Of a stretch of DNA of 40,119 nucleotides, positions 7,994-16,205 are shown piece by piece; the stretch's first letter is position 1; the number at the start of each line of letters is the position of its first letter. The notes beneath the pieces were generated by a model. The model saw only the letters and a list, made by a program, of their open reading frames with translations. It had not been told where the DNA came from and made no database searches. The stretch is from Clostridia bacterium (GTDB lineage: Bacteria; Bacillota; Clostridia; Oscillospirales; CAG-272), in NCBI GenBank assembly GCA_017463765.1, contig JAFTON010000108.1, positions 1 through 40,119 on the forward strand, read 5' to 3'. The position numbers and the translations under genes were made by a program.

Positions 7994-10900
7994 ATGGGCA
8001 AGAGTATATACACCTACTACAAGGAACGTCTTATTGAAATAGGTGGAAAAAACAAGTGCTTGTATTTAAAGAATATTTCGAGAAAAAACTCTTATGATAT
8101 CGGTCGTATTTTTGAAGGACGCGAGGATAAGGTAGCAGAGCTGCTGAAATTCCTGTGGACTGCAGGAAAGGAGCCGCTTTCTCTCATTCGCCGTGAGGAG
8201 ACCCATGAGCTTATGGGTAATCTGGGAATTGTGGAGGAGCCCGAAACATCAGCAGAATCCGTCAGCTCTGCAGAGGAATATGAAAAGGCAGAAAAGAAGC
8301 GCAAGAGAAAGATTACCTCCGAGCAAACCAAGCTTATTGAAGCCGAGGTTGCAAAGATCAAGGAGATAAAGCGCGAGGTTGAGGAAATCGAGCGTGAAAC
8401 CGGTAAATACGAGCTGTATATAGGTTATCCCTTCGTTTTCGGCTCTATTCCACAGGGGCCCACCAAGACGCTTATCAAAGCGCCTCTTATGCTCTTCCCC
8501 GTCAAGATAGATATACTTGACGACGAGACGGTGGATATTCGCTTCAACGGAACCGAGAAGATTCAGATAAACAAGGCGCTGATTCTCGCATATGCGCAAT
8601 CCAAGAAGATAAATATAGACGAGCTTGAAACCGAGTTTGATGACCTTTCATCCTTCAGAAGTCTTCTGTCGGTTATTCAGCATCTCGGTCATGCGAGAAT
8701 AAGAATTGAATGCAAGGCATCGAAGTATATATATAATTATGCAAGATTCAAGGAGCCCGATCCCACGAAGAGCGAGCTTTCCGTAAGATATGCAGCCGTG
8801 CTCGGCAGATTTCCCATCTCGAACTCTGTATACGGTGATTACACCGTTCTTGAAAAGAAGAAGCTTACCAACGACGCTATCGACGAGCTGCTTCGTACGG
8901 GAGGTCAGTTTGGCAAAAAGAGACTGATGCTCATTGATAAAATCAGGAAAAGCGGCAAACCACTTCGCGCAAGGAGACTGCCCCCCAAGTCCAGCTATAT
9001 TGTAAAAATGCTTGACTATGCACAGTCGGAGGTTGTCAAGAAGGTTGACCAGATGGGTAACATGGTTATCTACGGTCCTCCCGGTACAGGTAAATCGCAG
9101 ACTATCGTTAATATAATCACAGACGCACTGTCTAAAAAGAAGCGTGTGCTTGTCGTTTCACAGAAGAAGGCTGCACTCGACGTAGTATTCTCACGTCTCG
9201 GTACGCTTAACGACAAGGCGATGTATATAAACGATGAGGGCAAGGAAAAGCATGCCTTCTATGAAAGATGCTATGAGGCTCATAAGAGAGCCGACACAGA
9301 CCGTCACATTAACGTACAGGGTCTTGTTGACGAGTATGCAGAGCTGCAGGCAAGGATAGATCAGGAGGAAAAAACTCTTGAGGACATCTATCACCTGCTT
9401 AACGACAAGCGCCCCTTCGGTCTGTCGCTGTCCGAGATGTATTCCTCGTCCTATATGCTGCAGAAAAACTCATCGGAGTATGCTGCATATCTCAAAATGA
9501 TTGAGTACAAGAACGTCATGGCTCTCAGCTACAAGGAGCTGTCCGACGCGATGTTTACAATCAAGGCGCATAATATTACCGAGACCTACTACTCCTTCGT
9601 TCAGGCGAAGGAAAAAAATCCCATAATTGACAGCATGCGCCAGGATATCGAGATCCCCACCATTGCCGAGGTAAAGGCAAAGCTTACAGAAATCCAGAAA
9701 TCGCGCAAGGGATTCTTCAATATAACCAAATATCCTTACACAAGGCAGGTGCTTGCGCACTATGCGCTGCTTGACAACCCTGCAGCTCTCCACGCTCTCG
9801 CAAAGATGGAATGCAGGCTGGAAAACCCGAACCCCCTGTTCAGAGGAATCAAATCAAAGCACGTCGAGCAGAAGATGAAGGAAACGCTTATTGCAATAGG
9901 CGAGTTCGTTAAGGAATACGACTGTCTTTATAAGGTAATGACAAAGGACGGCTATATCTCGGTTATTGATAATATTCTGAGAGGAAACACTGCATATATC
10001 AAGCTTGTGCACGAGGCACTTGACAATTATATTGCTCAGCGTGACGTAAGCATGCTGCTTGCCACTCTTGATAAGAATATGCTGGATATCCTCAACTTCG
10101 CCTACGAGGCAAGCAGGAATTATCCCAACTATCTTGAGATAATCGACAAGATTCCCGTAATCCGTATGTACCACGAGCTTATTGTCTGTGAGGACAAGCT
10201 TAAGGACGAGCTTGCGAAGATAGTTGACTTCCCCAACGTTACTGCAAGAATATACAGGCTTAAGGAAGCCCAGCTTTCAGTATCGCAGAAGCTGTGTCAG
10301 GGCATGGTAAGCCGTGAGTATCAGGAACTTTACGCAAACGCAGAGAACGCAAAGGATTATCTGTATCAGATATCCAAGGACAAGAAGCACTGGTCCATCA
10401 GAAAAGCTATGGAGGTTTACGGCAACTTTATCTTCTCGCTGTTCCCCTGTTGGCTGCTCTCTCCGGAGAACGTTTCTTCCCTTCTCCCTCTCGAAAAGAA
10501 TCTGTTTGATGTAGTGATCTTTGACGAGGCATCTCAGGTATTTATCGAGAGCACAATTCCTACGATCTACCGCGGTAAGAATATTGTCGTTGCCGGAGAT
10601 GCAAAGCAGCTTCGTCCCTCGGCTACCTTCATGAAGCGCTATCTGGGTGCCGATATTGAGAATATGGACGATCCCTCGGTACAGGCTGCACTTGAGGTTG
10701 AGAGTCTGCTCGACCTTGCCGTAGCCAGATACAACAGCGCTAATCTTACCTACCATTACAGAAGCCGTCATCAAGAGCTTATCGACTTCTCAAACTGTGC
10801 TTTCTACTCGGGTGGACTTCAGGTTGCGCCCAACATTTACACGGCGCAGAGCGCGAAGCCTATGGAGAGATACAAGGTGGCAGGTAAATGGGAAGGCAGA

Positions 10901-11854
10901 AAGAATATTGTCGAGGCGAAGAAAATCGTCGAGATAGTAAAGGATATTCTTGCCACAAGAAAGAATAACGAAAGCATAGGTATCATCACCTTTAACAGTG
11001 ATCAGCAGACCTGTATTGCCGATGCAATAGATAAGGAAGCGCAAAAGGACAGCAAGTTCCGTGCCGATATTGCAAAGGAAAAGACAAGAATGGACGGTGG
11101 CGAGGACACCGGTCTGTTTATCAAGAACCTTGAAAACGTTCAGGGTGATGAGAGAGATATTATCATCTTCTCAATCGGATATGCGCCAAACGAGCTTGGC
11201 AGAGTATATACAAACTTCGGTTCCCTGTCGGCAGAGGGAGGTGAAAACCGTCTTAACGTTGCAATTACGAGAGCCAAGACCAAGATTATCGTAGTCACAA
11301 GCATCGAGCCCGAGGATCTTAAGGTTGACGGATCGAAAAACCAGGGTCCCAAGCTGCTGCGTGATTACCTTGCATACGTAAGATCTGTATCCGAGGGTGA
11401 TGCAAGAAATGCAAGAGCTATTCTTGACGGTCTCACTCCCACCGATTCGGGTGCAGAGAGATCGCTGCTCAGCGCGATGCCCACCATTGAGGAGCAGATG
11501 AAGGAACGTATCGAAAAGCTGGGATACAAGGTTGATATCGGTCTCGGAAACAAGAACAACCGTATTTCGCTCGCCGTCTATGACGACAGCACCGACACAT
11601 ACCTTGTGGGCGTCGAGCTTGATAAGGACGCCTTCGCAGCCTCCTCCTCTGCAATGGAGAGAGACGTGTATAAGCCTAAGTTCCTCGAGGGACGTGGATG
11701 GAAGATTATCCGAGTATGGAGCCGTGACTGGTGGCTGTCACCTGCAAGGGTGGTTCGCTCGATTGTCAATGCTGCAGAAAAGAACCGTACACAAGGCAAG
11801 CCCCCGAAGCCTGTAGGTAAATCTATGCCGTCAGAGGACTCGGGTGAGGAATAA
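7994..11854 (+). CDS. Large SF1 (UPF1-like) helicase with C-terminal Vsr-like nuclease domain
   Basis: The gene encodes 1286 residues from ATG 7994, with GGAAAGG 11 bases upstream. The N-terminal YYKERLIEIGGKNKCLYLKN resembles the start of DUF4011 proteins. Walker A is GPPGTGKS at residues 361-368. A long, charged, helical insertion separates it from Walker B, VIFDEASQ (Asp844), a UPF1-type motif. Further SF1 motifs are GDAKQLRPS, NLTYHYRSRH and LNVAITRAK (from residue 1087). The C-terminal ~110 residues contain VGVELDKDAF and LEGRGWKIIRVWSRDWW, matching the Vsr/DUF3320-type PD-(D/E)XK-like domain. Helicases of this layout have been reported as stand-alone phage-defence genes. The gene has its own strong promoter and no partner. 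A repair role is also possible. The target is unknown. Confidence 0.88.
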   Translation: MGKSIYTYYKERLIEIGGKNKCLYLKNISRKNSYDIGRIFEGREDKVAELLKFLWTAGKEPLSLIRREETHELMGNLGIVEEPETSAESVSSAEEYEKAEKKRKRKITSEQTKLIEAEVAKIKEIKREVEEIERETGKYELYIGYPFVFGSIPQGPTKTLIKAPLMLFPVKIDILDDETVDIRFNGTEKIQINKALILAYAQSKKINIDELETEFDDLSSFRSLLSVIQHLGHARIRIECKASKYIYNYARFKEPDPTKSELSVRYAAVLGRFPISNSVYGDYTVLEKKKLTNDAIDELLRTGGQFGKKRLMLIDKIRKSGKPLRARRLPPKSSYIVKMLDYAQSEVVKKVDQMGNMVIYGPPGTGKSQTIVNIITDALSKKKRVLVVSQKKAALDVVFSRLGTLNDKAMYINDEGKEKHAFYERCYEAHKRADTDRHINVQGLVDEYAELQARIDQEEKTLEDIYHLLNDKRPFGLSLSEMYSSSYMLQKNSSEYAAYLKMIEYKNVMALSYKELSDAMFTIKAHNITETYYSFVQAKEKNPIIDSMRQDIEIPTIAEVKAKLTEIQKSRKGFFNITKYPYTRQVLAHYALLDNPAALHALAKMECRLENPNPLFRGIKSKHVEQKMKETLIAIGEFVKEYDCLYKVMTKDGYISVIDNILRGNTAYIKLVHEALDNYIAQRDVSMLLATLDKNMLDILNFAYEASRNYPNYLEIIDKIPVIRMYHELIVCEDKLKDELAKIVDFPNVTARIYRLKEAQLSVSQKLCQGMVSREYQELYANAENAKDYLYQISKDKKHWSIRKAMEVYGNFIFSLFPCWLLSPENVSSLLPLEKNLFDVVIFDEASQVFIESTIPTIYRGKNIVVAGDAKQLRPSATFMKRYLGADIENMDDPSVQAALEVESLLDLAVARYNSANLTYHYRSRHQELIDFSNCAFYSGGLQVAPNIYTAQSAKPMERYKVAGKWEGRKNIVEAKKIVEIVKDILATRKNNESIGIITFNSDQQTCIADAIDKEAQKDSKFRADIAKEKTRMDGGEDTGLFIKNLENVQGDERDIIIFSIGYAPNELGRVYTNFGSLSAEGGENRLNVAITRAKTKIIVVTSIEPEDLKVDGSKNQGPKLLRDYLAYVRSVSEGDARNARAILDGLTPTDSGAERSLLSAMPTIEEQMKERIEKLGYKVDIGLGNKNNRISLAVYDDSTDTYLVGVELDKDAFAASSSAMERDVYKPKFLEGRGWKIIRVWSRDWWLSPARVVRSIVNAAEKNRTQGKPPKPVGKSMPSEDSGEE

Positions 11855-11909
11855 TTCTCCTTTTTCTGCCTACTTTTTACATTTATATGAAAAAAGTAGT
11901 AAAAGGTTC

Positions 11910-11938
11910 TTGAATTATTCAAAAATATAGTGTATTAT
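11910..11938 (+). promoter_or_regulatory. promoter of yajC
   Basis: TTGAAT (11910-11915) and TATTAT (11933-11938) are separated by 17 bases, 37 bases before the yajC ATG. Just upstream, CTACTTTTT and AAAAAGTAG (11870-11899) form a weak hairpin that may help end the helicase transcript, although no clear U-tract follows. Confidence 0.6.
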
Positions 11939-11974
11939 ATATTATGAAAAAAATAAAAAACAGGAGATATTCCA

Positions 11975-12409
11975 ATGAACTATTTAGCATTTCTTCTTGA
12001 AACCGCGGCAGATGGCGCGGGTGACACTCCGGTAGCAAATCCATGGGCAGGCATGGCTATGCCCATCTTCATGATCCTTGCACTTGTGGTAATGTGGTGG
12101 CTTACATCCCGTTCCCAGAAGAAGAGAGATCAGGAAGCGCAGGATATGCGTGATTCCCTCCAGGTTGGTGATGAGGTTACTACCATCGGTGGTATTATCG
12201 GTAAGGTTGTTTCCATCAAGGAAGAGACCTTTGTGCTTGAGACCACCAAGGAAAAGACCCACATCAGATTCCTTAAGGGTGCGATCAGAAGCGTTGACGT
12301 TAGAATTGCAGACGTTACAGCAGCTTCTGCAGAGCCTAAGGATGAGGCTGCAGAGCAGCCTGCAGAGGAGCAGCCCAAGAAAAAGTTCAGCTTCTTCAAG
12401 AAAAAGTAA
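11975..12409 (+). CDS. yajC: Preprotein translocase accessory subunit YajC
   Basis: This 144-residue YajC has one membrane span at about residues 27-46 (MAMPIFMILALVVMWWLTS). The basic segment SRSQKKRDQEAQDMRD follows, then the conserved cytoplasmic domain with LQVGDEVTTIGGIIGKVVSI. The tail is an acidic, alanine-rich stretch ending in a lysine-rich segment, longer than in many homologues. YajC associates with SecDF-YidC. The start has CAGGAGATATT upstream. The TIGR04086 membrane protein follows after a hairpin, a gene order often seen in Clostridia. SecD and SecF are not in the window. Confidence 0.93.
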   Translation: MNYLAFLLETAADGAGDTPVANPWAGMAMPIFMILALVVMWWLTSRSQKKRDQEAQDMRDSLQVGDEVTTIGGIIGKVVSIKEETFVLETTKEKTHIRFLKGAIRSVDVRIADVTAASAEPKDEAAEQPAEEQPKKKFSFFKKK

Positions 12410-12421
12410 TAAAAGAAAAGT

Positions 12422-12462
12422 CCTCCGAATAAGATTAATCAGACTTGTTCGGAGGTTTTCTT
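12422..12462 (+). terminator. terminator-like hairpin whose 3' arm is the next gene's Shine-Dalgarno
   Basis: CCTCCGAATAAG (12422-12433) pairs with CTTGTTCGGAGG (12444-12455): 12 bp with one G-U pair and a 10-base loop. TTTTCTT follows at once, so it reads as an intrinsic terminator for yajC. The right arm ends in GGAGG, placed 7 bases before the ATG at 12463. If the stem forms, that ribosome binding site is masked. Confidence 0.75.
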
Positions 12463-12867
12463 ATGCATAAAAGAAAAAGAGTCAATTCGGGTGGAGTGGC
12501 TGAAAGCTTTGCTATCTGTCTCGGTATTTCCACCCTGCTTATAATACTGTTTTCGGTTATCTCGGCAGTGATCGCATATATGCTTGATGATCCGACGGAG
12601 CATATCGGGTTATTCTCGCTCGCCTCAATGATTCTTGCCGGGGTGGTCGGTGGAATAAGCTGTGCGAGGATAAAGGGAGACGGTGGCGTTCGGTTTGCAG
12701 CGCTGGTGGCTCTGGCAATAGTGCTTTTAATGCTGCTGATAAACGTTATTCTTTCGGAAGGAAGGGTTTCGGGTGCAGCCTTTATGAATTACGGCTGCTA
12801 TATGGGCATTTATTCCCTGTCGGCATTTCTCGGCAAAAAGACCGATAAGCACAGAAAGCATAAATAA
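12463..12867 (+). CDS. TIGR04086 (YrzE-like) small membrane protein
   Basis: The protein has 134 residues from ATG 12463, which has GGAGG at the ideal distance. A TTG at 12447 also in frame lies inside the hairpin and is unlikely. After a basic N-terminus (MHKRKRVNSGG) there are four hydrophobic segments, near residues 14-40, 52-68, 76-96 and 104-122. The tail is basic (KKTDKHRKHK). The order and length fit the TIGR04086 family, which often sits beside yajC in Firmicutes. Its function is unknown. Confidence 0.8.
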   Translation: MHKRKRVNSGGVAESFAICLGISTLLIILFSVISAVIAYMLDDPTEHIGLFSLASMILAGVVGGISCARIKGDGGVRFAALVALAIVLLMLLINVILSEGRVSGAAFMNYGCYMGIYSLSAFLGKKTDKHRKHK

Positions 12868-12872
12868 ACAAA

Positions 12873-12918
12873 GGCTTGCTACCTGCATATTAACAGGCAG
12901 TAAGCCATTTTTTTATTT
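12873..12918. terminator. terminator between the TIGR04086 gene and pdxK
   Basis: GGCTTGCTACCTG (12873-12885) pairs with CAGGCAGTAAGCC (12894-12906) with one wobble and one mismatch, followed by a T-rich run (12908-12921). It terminates plus-strand transcription, and the A-rich left flank may allow use from the minus side. Confidence 0.75.
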
Positions 12919-13752
12919 TTTGATTTCAAGACGGTCGATGTAATAAGGCAACGCCTGCTCAAAATTAACGCCGTAGGTGCGTCGGTCCTCGTCTGCCATA
13001 GTAAGTCTTATACATTCAAGAGTATAGTCAACGGCTACGCTGAGAGCGCTCTCTGTGGTATGTCCACGCATAAGCGCACCGAGGGTGGCAGAGGCAAAGA
13101 TATCTCCCGTACCGTGATAAGCTACGGGAAGTCTGTCATTGAAACAAGAAAAATAACTGTCGGTGGTGCTGTCGTAGGAATAGGCTCCAAGCTTTGACGG
13201 ATCAAAGGAAATACCGGTAAGCGCAGCACGCTTTGCACCGAGAGCAGTGAGCTGCTTTAAAATTTTGCGTATGTATTCCTCGTCATAATCCTCGGTATAA
13301 GGGATTCCAAGCATAAAGCATGCCTCGGTAAGATTGGGAACGATAAGATCAGCCTTGCCACACAGCCCTGCCATCGCCTTAGCAAATTCGGGTGTAAAGC
13401 CCTTATACAGCTTACCGTTATCAGCCATGCAAGGGTCTATCACAACCATACATTTCTCGGTTTTATGACGGTCAATAAGCTCGGAAACCAATCCAAGCTG
13501 ACGGAATGAGCCAAGATAGCCTGTATATATTGCGTCAAAGTCCAGTTCAAGCTCTGAGAAGGTTTTTGAAATACCCTCAATCTCGTCGGTGAGATCACAG
13601 AAGGTGAACTTCGGGAATGCAGTGTGAGTTGAGAGGACGGCAGTAGGAAGCACGCCTGCCTCAACTCCTGCAGCAGAGATTATGGGCAGAGCGACAGTAA
13701 GCGAGCATCTGCCTACGCAGGAAATATCCTGCACCGTAAGAATTCTTTTCAT
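12913..13752 (-). CDS. pdxK: Pyridoxal/pyridoxamine kinase (PdxK/PdxY type, ribokinase fold)
   Basis: This 279-residue PfkB-like kinase phosphorylates B6 vitamers in the salvage path to pyridoxal 5'-phosphate. The N-terminal MKRILTVQDISCVGRCSLTV and PTAVLSTHTAFPKF are typical of pyridoxal kinases. ADLIVPNLTEACFMLG lies in the middle. The C-terminal HGTGDIFASATLGALM carries the anion-hole and catalytic aspartate GTGD. It has an AAAGGGGAA site and lies 20 bases after murA, so cotranscription is likely. PLP enzymes in the window include the aminotransferase at 28988. Distinction between PdxK and PdxY names cannot be made by eye. Confidence 0.88.
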   Translation of the reverse strand: MKRILTVQDISCVGRCSLTVALPIISAAGVEAGVLPTAVLSTHTAFPKFTFCDLTDEIEGISKTFSELELDFDAIYTGYLGSFRQLGLVSELIDRHKTEKCMVVIDPCMADNGKLYKGFTPEFAKAMAGLCGKADLIVPNLTEACFMLGIPYTEDYDEEYIRKILKQLTALGAKRAALTGISFDPSKLGAYSYDSTTDSYFSCFNDRLPVAYHGTGDIFASATLGALMRGHTTESALSVAVDYTLECIRLTMADEDRRTYGVNFEQALPYYIDRLEIKK

Positions 13753-13772
13753 ATATTTCCCCTTTAATTTAA

Positions 13773-14999
13773 TTATAATTTTTTTATCTTTATATCTGCA
13801 CCGAGGGCGCAGAGCTTTTCTTCAAGTCCTTCATATCCACGAAGGATGGTTTCTGCCGAGTATATTTCACTCTGCCCCTCGGCTGCAAGGGCGCAGATAA
13901 GAGCTGCCATTCCACCACGAAGATCGGGAGCCGAGCTTATCCCATTTCTGATTTCGGATTTGAAAATCAATGCCCGATTATCATTTACGGTTGATTTTAC
14001 ACCGAAGGGGGAAAGTGAGCTAAGGTAGCCGAAGCGTGTGGGCCAGACGTTGTCTGTAATCTCGCCACCACGTTGATGAGCCATAAGTGGTGCGAGCAGT
14101 GGCTGAAGATCGGTAGGAAAGCCGGGATACGGAGCAGTGGTAACCGAAAAATATCTGCCATCATCGATTGAGCCGTAAAGACTACCGTCCGAAAAACAAA
14201 TCTTCGCACCCAGTGAAGAAAATGCGTCAAGGGACGCTTTCATATCAAATAGTGGGCTCTTAAGTATCCTGACGTTACCGTCGGTCATAAGCGAAAGCGC
14301 AAGATAGCTGCCCGCCTCGATCATGTCCCCAATAACACTGATGCTTCCTCCGTGAAGGCTTCTGCCACTTATCCGTATTTCCCTGTCGTGACGTGTGATT
14401 GATGCACCACAGGAATTAAGAAACGAAATAAGCGAGTCTATATGAGGCTCGACAGCGCAGCCGGAAATAACCGTCTCACCGTCTGCTGTAGCAGCGAGAA
14501 GAACAGCGTTAACGGTTGCACCGACCGATGCCTTACGAAATTCAATCACCGAGCCGTGAGGACTGTCACATACAAGAGCATCCCCATCCATTCTCGCACC
14601 AAGCTTCATAAAGGCGTCTATATGCATGTCGATTGGCCTTAAAGAAAAATTACAGCCACCGAAGGACATAACCGGACATCTGCCGAAGCGTGAAAGACAA
14701 GCACCGAGAAGATAGGTGGAAGCACGTATTTTTTTAACCAAATCCACATCGGGATCAACGTATCTGAGCCGTCGGGTATCTATCATGGTTTTGTTGCCCT
14801 CTCTTTCGATCAGAGCACCAAAGGATTCAAGCAAAGAAAGCGCGATTTTCACGTCACCGATATCGGGGAGATTTTCGATCTCAGAAATGCCTTTTGTTAA
14901 AATACAAGCGAAAATTATAGGCAGAGCTGCATTTTTCGATCCACTGACAGATATTTCGCCGCTTAATCGCTTGCCACCGTTCACAATTATCTTCTTCAT
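13773..14999 (-). CDS. murA: UDP-N-acetylglucosamine 1-carboxyvinyltransferase MurA
   Basis: At 408 residues, this catalyses the first committed step of peptidoglycan synthesis, adding enolpyruvate from PEP to UDP-GlcNAc. Lys22 in SGSKNAALP and the loop cysteine Cys116 in SFGGCNFSLRPIDMH match the family active site, so fosfomycin sensitivity is expected by homology. It is an inside-out alpha/beta barrel related to AroA, which also occurs here at 35056. The start ATG has GGGGG upstream. Firmicutes often carry two murA copies, and which one this is cannot be decided here. pdxK follows on the same strand and the DUF3810 gene lies 52 bases upstream. Confidence 0.95.
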   Translation of the reverse strand: MKKIIVNGGKRLSGEISVSGSKNAALPIIFACILTKGISEIENLPDIGDVKIALSLLESFGALIEREGNKTMIDTRRLRYVDPDVDLVKKIRASTYLLGACLSRFGRCPVMSFGGCNFSLRPIDMHIDAFMKLGARMDGDALVCDSPHGSVIEFRKASVGATVNAVLLAATADGETVISGCAVEPHIDSLISFLNSCGASITRHDREIRISGRSLHGGSISVIGDMIEAGSYLALSLMTDGNVRILKSPLFDMKASLDAFSSLGAKICFSDGSLYGSIDDGRYFSVTTAPYPGFPTDLQPLLAPLMAHQRGGEITDNVWPTRFGYLSSLSPFGVKSTVNDNRALIFKSEIRNGISSAPDLRGGMAALICALAAEGQSEIYSAETILRGYEGLEEKLCALGADIKIKKL

Positions 15000-15025
15000 A
15001 ACATCCCCCGAAAAAGTAGATGTTA
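14999..15025 (-). other. possible hairpin over the murA start region
   Basis: On the minus strand TAACATC (from 15019-15025 as GATGTTA on plus) pairs with GATGTTA reaching the first base of the murA start codon. The loop holds most of the GGGG ribosome binding site. The stem is only 7 bp, so it may be chance. Confidence 0.3.
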
Positions 15026-15051
15026 CATATTATTCAAAAGACGGCTTTAAG

Positions 15052-16143
15052 TTACCTTTCGGTATATCTGTAAGCAAGGACAAGCTCAACAACGCGACTG
15101 TAGCTTACTATACCACCACTGCCACTTGATTCAAGATAAAAATCATTTATCCACTCCGAGATATCCTCAATTATGGTATCTCCGTATTTCTCGCTGACTG
15201 CGTTTGCAGCACGGATATCTGTCTTAACCGAGTCGGAGAGCTCTCCCACGATCTCAAAATAGGCATCTCTGTCTGTTCTGTAAAGCGCAGAAGTAAAGTA
15301 GCTGTAAATATTAAGAGCTGCGCTGTATCGAAGTGAAGGATCATCAGAATTTGAAAGAAGGATATAGGCTACAAAATTAGCCTCGTTTTCACGCAGGATA
15401 CCACGCTGATGAGACATCTCGTGAGCTGTGGTAAAGAGTGTAACGTAGTCGGGATAATAGGTATTAACGTTTGCCTCACCGGTAACGTAGGAGTATATTC
15501 CTGTTATGCCGAGATAGGACATTGCCCAGCCTGACATAACTCCTTTTGCATTGCTATCATACCCCGAAGGAAGTCGGTATTTTTCGGCAAATTCAGTGTA
15601 TGCCAAAGAAACCTTGTCACTGATCTCCGGATAGGAATAGCCGTGTGTGAATACACCGTTTTCATCTCTCGGTACACTGTCTGTAAGCTCGTTCAGTTCC
15701 TCAACAAGATCACGCAGGGTTTCGGTAAGATTATCCTTGGTTACCTCCACCTCCGAGAGCCCCATCTTCTCATCAAGCGGGGTTGTATTGTGAGCAATAC
15801 CAAGAGCCAGAAGATGACCGGAATATATCAACAAAACGACTGCGACAAAATTAATAATAAATCTTGTTCTTAACCTGAAATCAGAGAACACCTTGATTGC
15901 CCTGCGAACAACGAAAAAGATGATCAAAGGCAAGCAGATGATAAGAAGCTCGAAAAGCGAAAATGGAAATAAATCGCCAATCGATGCCATAACCCGTCGG
16001 AATCCGTGCGAAAGTGTACTGTTAATAAAATCAGCAAAGCTGTAAGAAAGGTCAGAAAATAAATAGAGTATTCCGATGATGAAAAATATAATGACAGACA
16101 GAGTGGCAAACGTGGAGATAAGTTTTTTTCTTTCCTTTTGCAT
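15052..16143 (-). CDS. DUF3810 family membrane protein with HExxH zincin motif
   Basis: This 363-residue protein has an N-terminal membrane region, with segments at about residues 10-30, 60-80 and 95-118, then an extracytoplasmic domain. That domain contains TTAHEMSHQRGI (HEMSH at 241-245) and ENEANFVAY about ten residues later. HExxH plus a downstream glutamate looks like a gluzincin-type zinc protease site and fits the DUF3810 family. Substrate and physiological role are unknown. The start has AAAGGTG upstream. It lies between the QueG-like gene and murA on the same strand. The 62-base gap before it holds an AT palindrome but no clear terminator. Confidence 0.85.
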   Translation of the reverse strand: MQKERKKLISTFATLSVIIFFIIGILYLFSDLSYSFADFINSTLSHGFRRVMASIGDLFPFSLFELLIICLPLIIFFVVRRAIKVFSDFRLRTRFIINFVAVVLLIYSGHLLALGIAHNTTPLDEKMGLSEVEVTKDNLTETLRDLVEELNELTDSVPRDENGVFTHGYSYPEISDKVSLAYTEFAEKYRLPSGYDSNAKGVMSGWAMSYLGITGIYSYVTGEANVNTYYPDYVTLFTTAHEMSHQRGILRENEANFVAYILLSNSDDPSLRYSAALNIYSYFTSALYRTDRDAYFEIVGELSDSVKTDIRAANAVSEKYGDTIIEDISEWINDFYLESSGSGGIVSYSRVVELVLAYRYTER

Positions 16144-16205
16144 TATTCACCTTTCATTTTGTTTATTGTTTACATTATTTTTTAAAAATAATCTACCTTT
16201 AAAAA

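Noticed and set aside
10277..10774. 165-codon antisense frame within the helicase gene
   Set aside because: It is a shadow of the coding strand, without start signals or domain features.
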